Shown here: piece by piece, positions 28,005 to 36,713 of the stretch
Numbering within the stretch: the stretch's first letter is position 1
How the letters are laid out: every line of letters starts with the position of its first letter
Source: Seohaeicola zhoushanensis
GTDB taxonomy: Bacteria; Pseudomonadota; Alphaproteobacteria; Rhodobacterales; Rhodobacteraceae
Assembly: GCF_014656415.1 (NCBI RefSeq)
Contig: NZ_BNCJ01000001.1
Location: forward strand, 421,395 to 485,394
Length of the DNA stretch: 64,000 nt
Direction of reading: 5' to 3'
The notes under the pieces: model-generated
What the model saw: only the letters and a program-made list of their open reading frames with translations
Database searches by the model: none
What the model was told of the DNA's origin: nothing
Program-made: the position numbers and the translations under genes

Positions 28005-29411
28005 TCACATCAGCTCGCGCACGTCCGTCAGCTTGCCGGTCACCGCCGCCGCCGCCGCCATGGCGGGGGACATCAGGTGGGTGCGGCCCTTGTAGCCCTG
28101 ACGGCCTTCGAAGTTGCGGTTCGAGGTCGAGGCGCAGCGTTCGCCCGGTGCCAGCTGGTCCGGGTTCATCGCCAGGCACATCGAGCAGCCCGCGAGGCGC
28201 CATTCGAAACCGGCTTCCTTGAAGATGTCGGCGAGGCCTTCCTCTTCCGCCTGGGCGCGTACCAGGCCCGAGCCCGGAACAACCATGGCGCGGACGCCGT
28301 CCTTGATCTTCTTGCCCTTGAGCACCGCCGCCGCGGCGCGCAGGTCCTCGATCCGGCCGTTGGTGCAGGACCCGATGAAGACGGCGTCGATGGTCACGTC
28401 CTGCAGCGGCGTCCCGGGCTTGAGGCCCATGTATTCCAGCGAGCGTTCGGCCGCGCCGACCTTGCCGCCGGTGAAGTCCGCAGGGCTGGGCACGGTCGCG
28501 GTGATCGGCAGCACGTCCTCGGGCGAGGTGCCCCAGGTGACGACCGGCGCGATGTCCTCGCCCTTCAGGGTGATGACCTTGTCCCAATGGGCGTCTTCAT
28601 CGGAGAAGAGCGTCTTCCACCAGGCCAGGGCGGCCTCCCACTGGGCGCCTTTCGGCGCGTGGGGCTTGCCCATGCAATAGGCGAAGGTCTTCTCGTCCGG
28701 GGCGATCAGGCCGGCGCGGGCGCCGCCTTCGATCGCCATGTTGCAGACGGTCATGCGGCCTTCCATCGACAGGTCGCGGATGGCTTCGCCGCAATATTCG
28801 ATGACATAGCCGGTGCCGCCGGCGGTGCCGGTCGCGCCGATCACCGAGAGGGTGATGTCCTTGGCGGTCACACCGGGGCGCAGCTTGCCGGTGATCTCGA
28901 CCTTCATGTTCTTGGACTTCTTCTGGATCAGCGTCTGGGTGGCGAGCACATGCTCGACCTCCGAGGTGCCGATGCCATGCGCCAGCGCGCCGAAGGCGCC
29001 GTGGGTGGCGGTGTGGCTGTCACCGCAGACCACGGTCATGCCCGGCAGGGTCCAGCCCTGTTCGGGGCCGACGATGTGGACGATGCCCTGGCGGATGTCC
29101 GACACCGGGTAATAGTGCACGCCGAAGTCCTTGGCGTTCTTGTCCAGCGCCTCGACCTGGATGCGGCTGTCCTCTGTCATCGTCGCGGCATTGGCGCGGT
29201 CGAGCGTGGTCGGCACGTTGTGGTCCGGCACGGCGATGGTCTTGTCCGGCGCGTGCACCTTGCGGCCTGCCATGCGCAGACCTTCGAAGGCCTGCGGGCT
29301 GGTGACCTCGTGGACGAGGTGGCGGTCGATATAGAGAAGGCAGGTGCCATCTTCGGCCTCGTGGGCCACGTGGGCATCCCAGATCTTGTCGTAGAGCGTC
29401 TTGGGGGACAT
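28005..29411 (-). CDS. leuC: 3-isopropylmalate dehydratase large subunit
   Basis: A 468-residue aconitase-family subunit carrying the catalytic [4Fe-4S] cluster. Cluster cysteines are in FIGSCTNGR and [12 protein letters not shown], and the substrate-binding [25 protein letters not shown] is intact. Starts at ATG 29411 behind GGGAGAGGA. First gene of the leuC-hdeD-leuD run. Confidence 0.98.
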   Translation of the reverse strand: MSPKTLYDKIWDAHVAHEAEDGTCLLYIDRHLVHEVTSPQAFEGLRMAGRKVHAPDKTIAVPDHNVPTTLDRANAATMTEDSRIQVEALDKNAKDFGVHYYPVSDIRQGIVHIVGPEQGWTLPGMTVVCGDSHTATHGAFGALAHGIGTSEVEHVLATQTLIQKKSKNMKVEITGKLRPGVTAKDITLSVIGATGTAGGTGYVIEYCGEAIRDLSMEGRMTVCNMAIEGGARAGLIAPDEKTFAYCMGKPHAPKGAQWEAALAWWKTLFSDEDAHWDKVITLKGEDIAPVVTWGTSPEDVLPITATVPSPADFTGGKVGAAERSLEYMGLKPGTPLQDVTIDAVFIGSCTNGRIEDLRAAAAVLKGKKIKDGVRAMVVPGSGLVRAQAEEEGLADIFKEAGFEWRLAGCSMCLAMNPDQLAPGERCASTSNRNFEGRQGYKGRTHLMSPAMAAAAAVTGKLTDVRELM

Positions 29412-29688
29412 TGGTCCTCTCCCGTATTTAGTGAATTGGCTAGGCGAAACGGCGCGGATGCGCCGGCTTGGCTCCTCCTAGCGCCGTGCCAGGACGGACC
29501 GCGTGTCGCCGTGGAACCGTTCGCGCAGACGCGCGCGGTCCTGTAGGTTCCGGCCCTGGATCGACAGCAAGCTCATGGCCCTTCAGATACAGTCGCGCGT
29601 CTCGCCAATCAAGCGGCGAAGTGGGATGACCGGCTGGCTTGCCTGACCGCGCCATCCCGTGCATCCTGATCCGCAGGACGGGAGGCGC

Positions 29689-31038
29689 ATGGACGAACTC
29701 ATCGCAACCAAGACGATCTCGACCCTGCTGGGGGACTTCTGGTCGCTGTTCTGGACCCAGGTGCAGCTCTTCCTGCTGCCGGGCTGGCGGCAGTATCAAC
29801 TTGGCATCATCCTTGCGCTTGTCCTTGCCGCATGGCTGCTGCGGCTCTTCTTCGAGCCGCGGCTCGATCTCTGGGCGCGCAGCCGCGAGGGCTGGCCGAA
29901 GTGGCGGCTGCGTCTGCTGATCCAGCTGCGCCAGCGGCTGGGGCTGTTCTGCTATGCCGTGCTGGCCTGGATCGTCTACGGCGTTATGCAGCAGGCGACA
30001 TGGCCATCGCGCAGCTACCTGATCGGAGTGGCGGCGGCCATCGTCACCGTCTGGGTGCTGGTCGGCCTGCTGTCGCGCCTCGTGCGCAACACCACGCTGC
30101 GCCGGATCGTGGCCTGGGGCCTGTGGATCTATGGCACGCTCTTTGCGCTGGGCCTCGACGACGATGTCGGGCGGATCCTGGACGAGGCCTCGGTGAGTGT
30201 CGGCGACGTCACCCTCTCGCTGCTGACGCTGCTGAAGGCGGCGGTGCTGATCGCGCTGCTGCTGACCGTCGCGCGGCTTGCCACGCAGCGCGCCGCCCGC
30301 GCCCTCGACCGTAACGAGGATATCTCGCCCTCGATGGCCGTGCTGGCGACCAAGGCGGTGCAGGTGCTGGTCTACGGCTTTGTCTTCCTGGTCTCGATCC
30401 GGTCGCTGGGCGTCGACCTGACCGGCTTCGCGGTGCTGTCGGGGGCCATTGGCGTCGGCATCGGTTTCGGCCTGCAGAAGGTGGTGTCGAACCTGGTGAG
30501 CGGCATCATCATCCTGCTCGACAAGTCGATCAAGCCCGGCGACGTAATCTCGCTGGGGGATACCTTCGGCTGGATCGGCAGCCTGGGCGCGCGTTATGTC
30601 TCGGTGGTCACGCGGGACGGCAAGGAATACCTGATCCCGAACGAGGATCTGATCACCAGCCAGGTGGTCAACTGGTCCTATTCCGACGCCTACGTGCGGC
30701 TCGACCTGTTCTTCGGGACGTCCTACAACGACGACCCGCACAAGGTGCGCAAGGTCGCCGTCGAGGCGGCCGAGACGGTGGGGCGGGTGCTGTCGCATCC
30801 GGCGCGGCCGGTCTGTCACATCGTCGGCTTCGGCGACAGCAGCGTCGACTTCGTGCTGCGCTTCTGGATCGCCGATCCGGCGGGAGGCTTGACCAATATC
30901 AAGGGGCAGGTCTACCTGGCGCTCTGGGATGCCTTCAAGGCCAACGGTTTCTCGATTCCCTTCCCGCAGCGCGAGGTCCGGGTGCTCGAGGGATCGACAC
31001 TTGAAACCCGTCCACGAGGTGCCGACCTGCCCGATTGA
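29689..31038 (+). CDS. MscS family mechanosensitive channel
   Basis: A 449-residue inner-membrane channel. Four or so extra N-terminal helices precede the conserved pore module: TGFAVLSGAIGVGIGFGLQKVVSNLVSG, then the beta domain IKPGDVISLG and DGKEYLIPNEDL. It opens under membrane tension to release solutes. ATG 29689 with GGGAGG upstream. Divergent from leuC. Confidence 0.93.
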   Translation: MDELIATKTISTLLGDFWSLFWTQVQLFLLPGWRQYQLGIILALVLAAWLLRLFFEPRLDLWARSREGWPKWRLRLLIQLRQRLGLFCYAVLAWIVYGVMQQATWPSRSYLIGVAAAIVTVWVLVGLLSRLVRNTTLRRIVAWGLWIYGTLFALGLDDDVGRILDEASVSVGDVTLSLLTLLKAAVLIALLLTVARLATQRAARALDRNEDISPSMAVLATKAVQVLVYGFVFLVSIRSLGVDLTGFAVLSGAIGVGIGFGLQKVVSNLVSGIIILLDKSIKPGDVISLGDTFGWIGSLGARYVSVVTRDGKEYLIPNEDLITSQVVNWSYSDAYVRLDLFFGTSYNDDPHKVRKVAVEAAETVGRVLSHPARPVCHIVGFGDSSVDFVLRFWIADPAGGLTNIKGQVYLALWDAFKANGFSIPFPQREVRVLEGSTLETRPRGADLPD

Positions 31039-31225
31039 TGGCATTCCCGCCGCATAAATAGGCAGGAACCGCTGGCGGGGTCTCGGGGTTCATTGAAATG
31101 ACACGGTGGAATTGCTAGATTTATCCCATGCCCGGCGCCGCGGGCACTGTATCCGGCGCGCCCCATAGGAGGACGACGTTCTGACACTTCACACCCTGGC
31201 GGCGACTGCCGCTGACGACCGGGCC

Positions 31226-31585
31226 GTGTATCTCGCGGCCGATAGCGTGCCCGACAGCGAGACGCTGCTGGCCCGCATCCTCGCTTCCCTCGATGACGAC
31301 AAGGCCGAAGACGTCGTGCAGATCGACCTGCGCGGCAAGACCTCGATCGGCGATTACATGGTGATCGCATCGGGGCGTTCGACCCGCCAGGTCGCAGCGA
31401 TGGCACAGAACCTGACCGACCGGCTCAAGCAGGACTACGGTCTGATCTGCCGCGTCGAAGGCAAGGAGATCGGTGACTGGGTCCTGATCGACGCTGACGA
31501 TGTCATCGTGCACCTGTTCCGTCCGGAAGTGCGCGAATTCTACCAGCTGGAAAAGATGTGGATGCCGAAGGCGCCGAGCGCCTGA
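31226..31585 (+). CDS. rsfS: Ribosome silencing factor
   Basis: RsfS/Iojap binds ribosomal protein uL14 and blocks subunit joining when nutrients are low. The core (DDDKAEDVVQIDLRGKTSIGDYMVIASG, EGKEIGDWVLIDADDVIVHLF, FYQLEKMW) is complete. The start is unclear. GTG 31226 gives 119 residues but has no ribosome-binding site. In the same frame a strong AGGAGG (31167-31172) sits 8 bases before a CTG at 31181, which would give 134 residues. Followed by rlmH after 43 bases, the usual pairing. Confidence 0.95.
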   Translation: MYLAADSVPDSETLLARILASLDDDKAEDVVQIDLRGKTSIGDYMVIASGRSTRQVAAMAQNLTDRLKQDYGLICRVEGKEIGDWVLIDADDVIVHLFRPEVREFYQLEKMWMPKAPSA

Positions 31586-31628
31586 GCCAACGGCATCCGC
31601 CGCCCAGCGCGGTCTGAAAGACCCTTTC

Positions 31629-32099
31629 ATGCGCGTCTCCATCTGCGCGGTCGGCCGTTTGCGTGCCGGCCCCGAGAAGACCCTCATCGACGATTACCTC
31701 ACACGGTTCGACCGGACCGGTCGGCCGCTGGGCCTTGGCCCGGCGAAGCTGGTCGAAGTCGAGGACCGCAGGGGCGGCGGCATGGCCGCCGAGGCCGAGC
31801 TGCTGCGTCGGGCGGTACCCTCGGGCGCGCTGGTCTGCGTGCTGGACGAGCGCGGCAAGGTGCTGAGCTCTCCCGATTTCGCCGACAGGCTCGCCGGCTG
31901 GCGCGATGCCGGGCGGCAGGACCTGGCGCTGGTGATCGGCGGGGCCGACGGGATCGACCCTTCGCTGCGCGCCGAGGCGGGCTTCGCGCTGTCCTTCGGG
32001 GCGATGGTCTGGCCGCATATGCTGGTGCGGGTGATGCTGACCGAACAGCTCTATCGCGCGGCAACGATTCTGGCGGGCGGGCCCTATCACCGGGTCTGA
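31629..32099 (+). CDS. rlmH: 23S rRNA pseudouridine-1915 N3-methyltransferase
   Basis: A 156-residue SPOUT-class methyltransferase from ATG 31629. The knot region LALVIGGADGID and the C-terminal LTEQLYRAATILAGGPYHR that binds SAM and ribosome are both clear. Co-transcribed with rsfS. Confidence 0.96.
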   Translation: MRVSICAVGRLRAGPEKTLIDDYLTRFDRTGRPLGLGPAKLVEVEDRRGGGMAAEAELLRRAVPSGALVCVLDERGKVLSSPDFADRLAGWRDAGRQDLALVIGGADGIDPSLRAEAGFALSFGAMVWPHMLVRVMLTEQLYRAATILAGGPYHRV

Positions 32100-32226
32100 A
32101 GGCACGTCGGATTGGCGCTAATTGCCCCGCTTCTGCCTGATTCGAGTCCCAAACCCGTCGCAGTGCTGGCGCATCATCGTGTCTGAAGTCGCATGTTTCG
32201 GTTCACAACCAGTGACAGGATATTCG

Positions 32227-32490
32227 ATGAAGACGCGCCTCGTGACTGCCGCACTGCTCTGCCTTCTCGCTGCGCCCGCCATCGGGCAAAGCTGCCAGGT
32301 GCTTGGCACCCAGGTCATCTGTTCCGAAGCCATGGCCGATCGGATCGCCGCCAACCCCGCGCTTTACGGCCAGCTTGCCTGGGATCCGCAGCCTGTCGTC
32401 GTGCCTGCCTCGGCAGAGGCGGTCAGTGCCACCCTTGCAGACCAGGAGCCCGCCTGCCACCCGTCGACGGCCAGGCCCGTCTGCAACTGA
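32227..32490 (+). CDS. Small secreted protein, 87 residues
   Basis: Signal peptide MKTRLVTAALLCLLAAPAIG, then a 67-residue mature part with four cysteines (CQVLGTQVIC and CHPSTARPVC), spaced as two probable disulfide pairs. No known domain. Followed by a 22-bp hairpin repeat that separates it from the converging gene at 32530. Confidence 0.65.
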   Translation: MKTRLVTAALLCLLAAPAIGQSCQVLGTQVICSEAMADRIAANPALYGQLAWDPQPVVVPASAEAVSATLADQEPACHPSTARPVCN

Positions 32491-32503
32491 CGCCGCCACG
32501 GGC

Positions 32504-32525
32504 GTAGGGCGGGCATTTGCCCGCC
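32504..32525. repeat. GTAGGGCGGG hairpin repeat, copy 2
   Basis: A 7-bp stem GGCGGGC/GCCCGCC with loop ATTT, lying exactly between two converging stop codons. Same GTAGGGCGGG edge as copies 1 and 3 with a different loop. Likely serves as a hairpin terminator for both genes, though no U-run is present. Confidence 0.75.
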
Positions 32526-32529
32526 GCAC

Positions 32530-32883
32530 CTAGCGCAGTTTCACGCGGTAACGCTCGCCGCCCCAGCCGTCGCGCAGGCAGCGCGGTTCAATCCAGACCT
32601 CCTTGACCGACCGTGGAACTGCAACGCCCGACAGCGAGCGGGTGAAGGGCTGTTCCGTCTCGTGCGGATGCGCCAGAACGCGCAGGCCGAGTTCGTGACC
32701 TTCGGCATCAAGGATCCGCCAGGCATCTGCGTAGTGGTCCCAGCCGGTATCGGGATGCGCAACAGTTACGTCGAAACGCCAGGTGCCACCCTGGTGTTCG
32801 GCGGTCACATGGCGGATCACCGGCGCATCGGCAAGGGCGGGGCAGGCGGCGAGACAGGCCAGAAGCGCGGTGCGGAACGTCAT
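32530..32883 (-). CDS. Small secreted protein, 117 residues
   Basis: Signal peptide MTFRTALLACLAACPALA, then a compact mature domain rich in aromatic residues (HQGGTWRFDVTVAHPDTGWDHYADAW, with a late HPHETEQPFTRSL). I recognise the pattern as a conserved Rhodobacteraceae hypothetical protein, but no function is known to me. Converges with the gene at 32227 and is followed upstream by the DUF599 gene. Confidence 0.75.
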   Translation of the reverse strand: MTFRTALLACLAACPALADAPVIRHVTAEHQGGTWRFDVTVAHPDTGWDHYADAWRILDAEGHELGLRVLAHPHETEQPFTRSLSGVAVPRSVKEVWIEPRCLRDGWGGERYRVKLR

Positions 32884-32918
32884 GGGCGCAGTCTAGCCGA
32901 TCGCGCCTGGTAGCGGGA

Positions 32919-33629
32919 TCAGAGATCGCCGCCGGACCGTGCCATGAGCAGGATTGCGCGCGAATGGGAGGCGAGTTCCCGCCGCCACAGGATGGCGGTG
33001 GTCACGATCGCGGCACCGGCCAGCGCCAGCGGGCCCAGCAGCCAGGCCACGCAGGCCAGGGCGTAATAGGTCGAGCGCATTCCGTGGTTGAAGCTGCGCG
33101 CGGCGGTGTTGGACAGCGCCGCCGTCTGCTCGGCCTTGTTGGCGGCGGCCGGATTGTCGGGCTCGTTCGGGACCGAGGCCATCAGCACCGCACAATAGCC
33201 GAAGAGGCGATGCGCCCAGACGTATTTCAGGAAGGAGTTGGCGAGGAAGAGCAGGATCACGATGATCTTCACCTCCCAGACGATCGCCGGAACATCGGCC
33301 GAGGTCAGGTCGGCAGCGACGCCCGCCAGCCGCTCGGTATTGCCGATCAGCGCCAGCCCGCCGCCGATGGCGATCATCGAGGCCGAGGCGAAGAAGGCGG
33401 TGCCCTGCCGCAGGATGCTGAGCATCTGCGAGTCGAGCAGTCGCGGCTGGCGGGTCAGCATCACGCGCATCCAGTCGTGCCGGAAGCCTTCCATCAGGAT
33501 CGAGACCGATACCCGACGGGCGCGGGGGTTCTCGATTCGCCAGCTGATCCAGAGCCATAGGCCGACCAGCAGCGCCAGCGCGGCGTAATCCAGGCCGGAA
33601 AAAATGCTCAACCGTTCGGTCAAGGTCAT
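32919..33629 (-). CDS. DUF599 membrane protein
   Basis: A 236-residue protein from ATG 33629 with about four membrane segments. The N-terminal YAALALLVGLWLWISW, the conserved RMLTRQPRLLDSQ-like segment, and NHGMRSTYYALA match DUF599. No activity is known for the family. Confidence 0.82.
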   Translation of the reverse strand: MTLTERLSIFSGLDYAALALLVGLWLWISWRIENPRARRVSVSILMEGFRHDWMRVMLTRQPRLLDSQMLSILRQGTAFFASASMIAIGGGLALIGNTERLAGVAADLTSADVPAIVWEVKIIVILLFLANSFLKYVWAHRLFGYCAVLMASVPNEPDNPAAANKAEQTAALSNTAARSFNHGMRSTYYALACVAWLLGPLALAGAAIVTTAILWRRELASHSRAILLMARSGGDL

Positions 33630-33675
33630 GTTAGACTCGCGTTTGCCTCTGCATCCGGCTTGCCGATCCCTCATA

Positions 33676-33696
33676 TTGGTAATATTAAATTACCAA
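33676..33696. promoter_or_regulatory. Candidate GntR/FadR-type operator upstream of glcD
   Basis: Perfect 8-bp arms TTGGTAAT and ATTACCAA separated by ATTAA, in a short A/T-rich patch 14 bases before the glcD start. The TGGT...ACCA form is typical of FadR-subfamily GntR repressors (GlcC, LldR and PdhR belong here). Its position over the start region suggests repression of the glycolate oxidase operon. No regulator gene is adjacent. Confidence 0.65.
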
Positions 33697-33710
33697 AATT
33701 GGAGATTGCC

Positions 33711-35159
33711 ATGGACATGCCTGCTCCCAATCCCGCCATTCTGGCCAAAAAGGCCCGCCTGGTCGAGCGGTTGAAACAGGTATTGCCCGATGATGCGGTG
33801 ATTTCCGACGAGGCCGAGACCCGCGCCTATGAATGCGATGCGCTGACCGCCTACCGCTGCCCGCCGCTGCTGGCGGTCCTGCCGTCGAGCACGCAGGAGG
33901 TTTCCGACATCCTGCGCATCTGTCACGAGATGGGCGTGCCGGTGGTGCCGCGAGGCTCGGGCACCTCGCTGGCGGGCGGGGCGCTGCCCACCGCCGACAG
34001 CGTGATCCTGGGCGTCGCGCGAATGAACGCGGTGATCGAGACCGACTATGACAACCGCTTCATCCGGGTGCAGACCGGCCGGACCAACCTGTCGGTGACC
34101 GGCGCGGTGGAGGAAGAGGACTTCTTCTATGCGCCCGACCCCTCGTCGCAGCTGGCCTGTGCCATCGCCGGGAACGTGGCGATGAACTCGGGCGGGGCGC
34201 ATTGCCTGAAATACGGGGTGACGACCAACAACCTGATGGGCGTCACCATGGTGCTGATGGATGGCACCGTGGTCGAGATCGGCGGCGGGCATCTCGATGC
34301 GCCGGGGCTCGACCTGCTTGGCGTCATCTGCGGCTCGGAAGGGCAGTTGGGCGTCGTCACCGAGGCGACTCTGCGCATTCTGAAGAAGCCCGAAGGCGCG
34401 CGGCCGGTGCTGATCGGCTATGACAGCAACGAGGTGGCTGGCGCCTGTGTGTCCGACATCATCAAGGCCGGGGTTTTGCCGGTTGCGATCGAATTCATGG
34501 ACCGCCCCTGCATCGAGGCCTGCGAGGCCTTTGCCCATGCAGGCTATCCGATGTGCGAGGCGCTGCTGATCGTCGAGGTCGAGGGCAGCCCCGCCGAGAT
34601 CGACGCGCAGCTTGGCCTCATCAAGCAGATCGCCCGGACGCATAACCCGGTGGAGCTGCGCGAGGCCAGGGACGCCGACGAGGCCGGGCGCATCTGGCTG
34701 GGCCGCAAGAGCGCCTTCGGGGCGATGGGGCAGATCAACGACTACATGTGTCTCGACGGGACCATCCCGGTCAGCTCGCTGCCCTTCGTGCTGCGCCGCA
34801 TCGGCGAGATGAGCAAGGAATTCGGGCTGGGTGTGGCCAATGTCTTCCATGCCGGCGACGGCAACATGCACCCGCTGATCCTGTTCGACGCCAACAAGCC
34901 CGGCGACCTGGAGCTGTGCGAGGCCTTCGGGGCCGAGATCCTCAAGCTCTGCGTCGAGGCGGGCGGTTGCCTGACCGGCGAGCATGGCGTCGGCATCGAG
35001 AAGCGCGACCTGATGACCCATCAATATGCGCCCGCCGACCTGGAGGCGCAGATGGCGGTCAAGGACGTCTTCGACCCGGCCTGGCTGCTGAACCCGGCGA
35101 AGGTGTTTCCGCTGGCCGCCTCCGAGACGCGGCGCGCGGTGCGGCTGGCCGCCGAATAG
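33711..35159 (+). CDS. glcD: Glycolate oxidase subunit GlcD
   Basis: A 482-residue FAD-linked subunit that oxidises glycolate to glyoxylate. ATG 33711 follows GGAGA. The PCMH-type FAD domain has VVPRGSGTSLAGGALPTADS, and the C-terminal domain ends GEHGVGIEKRDLM. First gene of glcD-glcE-(membrane protein)-glcF. Likely controlled by the palindrome at 33676-33696. Confidence 0.96.
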   Translation: MDMPAPNPAILAKKARLVERLKQVLPDDAVISDEAETRAYECDALTAYRCPPLLAVLPSSTQEVSDILRICHEMGVPVVPRGSGTSLAGGALPTADSVILGVARMNAVIETDYDNRFIRVQTGRTNLSVTGAVEEEDFFYAPDPSSQLACAIAGNVAMNSGGAHCLKYGVTTNNLMGVTMVLMDGTVVEIGGGHLDAPGLDLLGVICGSEGQLGVVTEATLRILKKPEGARPVLIGYDSNEVAGACVSDIIKAGVLPVAIEFMDRPCIEACEAFAHAGYPMCEALLIVEVEGSPAEIDAQLGLIKQIARTHNPVELREARDADEAGRIWLGRKSAFGAMGQINDYMCLDGTIPVSSLPFVLRRIGEMSKEFGLGVANVFHAGDGNMHPLILFDANKPGDLELCEAFGAEILKLCVEAGGCLTGEHGVGIEKRDLMTHQYAPADLEAQMAVKDVFDPAWLLNPAKVFPLAASETRRAVRLAAE

Positions 35160-35218
35160 GGGCCTTGCCCCTCTGGGCCTGCGGCCCATTCACCCCGAGT
35201 ATTTGGAAAGAGAAGAAG
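35159..35218 (+). repeat. Dispersed hairpin element (family 1), copy A
   Basis: Fills the whole glcD-glcE gap. Two consecutive hairpins (GGGGC-CTT-GCCCC at 35159-35171; TGGGCC-TGC-GGCCCA at 35174-35188) are followed by the conserved tail CGAGTATTTGGAAAGA and a purine run ending at the glcE ATG. The same order recurs at 40001-40060 and, reversed, near 45693-45761. The purine-rich tail is the only ribosome-binding sequence glcE has. Confidence 0.8.
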
Positions 35219-36346
35219 ATGCAGGCACCACGGAGCGAGGAGGAGCTGTCCGACATCGTCCGCTCGGCGCGGGGGCCGCTGGCGATCCGGGGTGGCGGCA
35301 CGCGCGGGCTGGCGGTGGCGGGCGAGGTGCTGGAAACCGGCGGGCTGTCGGGGATCAGCCTCTATGAGCCGGGCGCGCTGACGCTGGTGGCGCGGGCGGG
35401 CACACCGCTGGCCGAGATCGAGGCGGCGCTGGCGGCCGAGGGGCAGCGGCTGGCCTTCGAGGTGCCGGACCTGCGCGCGCTGCTGGGGACGAGCGGCGAG
35501 AGCACCATCGGCGGGGTGGTGGCGACCAATGCCAGCGGGCCGCGTCGGGTGAGCTTTTTCGGGGCCTGCCGCGACAGCCTGCTGGGCGTGCGCCTTGTCG
35601 ATGGCGCCGGTAACATTGTGAAGAACGGCGGGCGGGTGATGAAGAATGTCACCGGCTATGACCTGGTCAAGCTGATGGCGGGCAGTCACGGCACCCTGGG
35701 CGTGCTGACCGAGGTTTCGCTCAAGGTGCTGCCGAGGCCCGAGGTGGCGGGGGTCCTCTCGATCGAGGGGCTGGGCGTGGCCGAGGCCGTGGCCGCGATG
35801 AGCGCGGCGCTGGGCACGCCCTGGGAGGTGACGGCGGCCTGCCATACCGATCTTGGGGCGAACGACCGGCCTTCGACCCAGTTGCGGATCGAGGGGATGG
35901 AGGATTCGGTCACCTATCGGCTCGGGAAGTTGAAGGCGCATCTGGCGCGCTTCGGCGAGGTGGAGACTGCGACCAGCGACAGGGTGGACTGGCCCTGGTT
36001 CCGCGATGTCGCCCGCTTTGCCGGCGGGGAGGAGGATGTCTGGCGGATCCATGTGAAACCCTCGGACGCGCCGGGGCTGGTGGACCGGCTGCCACAGGGG
36101 GCGCGGGTGATGCTCGACTGGGGCGGCGGGCTGATCTGGACCGCCGTGGCGCCGGGCACCGACCTGCGCGCGGAACTTGGCGCCTTCGTGGGCCATGCCA
36201 CGAGGGTGCGGGGCACCGGCGGCGGCATCGCGCGGTTTCACCCCGAGCCGGCGCCGCTGGCGGCGCTTGCAAAGGGCCTGCGGGCCAGGTTCGACCCCAA
36301 GGGCATCCTCAATTCCGGCCTGATGGACACCGCCACATGGACCTGA
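35219..36346 (+). CDS. glcE: Glycolate oxidase subunit GlcE
   Basis: A 375-residue FAD-binding subunit with the PCMH fold (AIRGGGTRGL, GTSGESTIGGVVATNASGP, RVMKNVTGYDLVKLMAGSHGTLGV). It assembles with GlcD and GlcF. ATG 35219 directly follows the purine tail of repeat copy A. The stop overlaps the next gene by 10 bases. Confidence 0.95.
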   Translation: MQAPRSEEELSDIVRSARGPLAIRGGGTRGLAVAGEVLETGGLSGISLYEPGALTLVARAGTPLAEIEAALAAEGQRLAFEVPDLRALLGTSGESTIGGVVATNASGPRRVSFFGACRDSLLGVRLVDGAGNIVKNGGRVMKNVTGYDLVKLMAGSHGTLGVLTEVSLKVLPRPEVAGVLSIEGLGVAEAVAAMSAALGTPWEVTAACHTDLGANDRPSTQLRIEGMEDSVTYRLGKLKAHLARFGEVETATSDRVDWPWFRDVARFAGGEEDVWRIHVKPSDAPGLVDRLPQGARVMLDWGGGLIWTAVAPGTDLRAELGAFVGHATRVRGTGGGIARFHPEPAPLAALAKGLRARFDPKGILNSGLMDTATWT

Positions 36347-36702
36347 TTGTCGGAATGCTGGGCTTTTCCGTCTTCGGGCTGATTGCCGGTCTCGTCGTCG
36401 CGCTGGTGCGCCGCGCCTGGGTCGCACTGGCTGTCCTGGCGGCGGGGGGCGCGCTGCTCGCGGCGCTGTTCTACGGTTGGAACAGCGCGCCCTGCACCAG
36501 TGACGCTGCCGGCTGCGGCATGTCGCGTGGCTTCGAGGCGTTGATGCTGCTCTCGGCGGCGGTGCCGCTGGCCTGCGGCGCGTTGGCGGCGCTTGGCTGG
36601 CGGCTGGTCTCGGGCACTCGGGCCGGCCTTGGCCAGCGCCTGGTGGCTTTCCTGATCGCCGCCGGCGTGACGGCCCTCATCGTCCCCGCGTTCTTTACCT
36701 GA
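36337..36702 (+). CDS. Small membrane protein within glc operon
   Basis: A 121-residue protein with four hydrophobic helices and two cysteines in a short external loop (APCTSDAAGCG). Overlaps glcE by 10 bases and ends 11 bases before glcF, so it is co-translated with the glycolate oxidase genes. It could anchor the GlcDEF complex or serve in quinone transfer; no known family is recognised. Confidence 0.75.
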   Translation: MDLIVGMLGFSVFGLIAGLVVALVRRAWVALAVLAAGGALLAALFYGWNSAPCTSDAAGCGMSRGFEALMLLSAAVPLACGALAALGWRLVSGTRAGLGQRLVAFLIAAGVTALIVPAFFT

Positions 36703-36713
36703 CAGGACACCCG

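Noticed and set aside
32141..32165. TTCGAGTCCC resembling a tRNA T-arm
   Set aside because: No matching T-stem, anticodon arm or acceptor stem around it.
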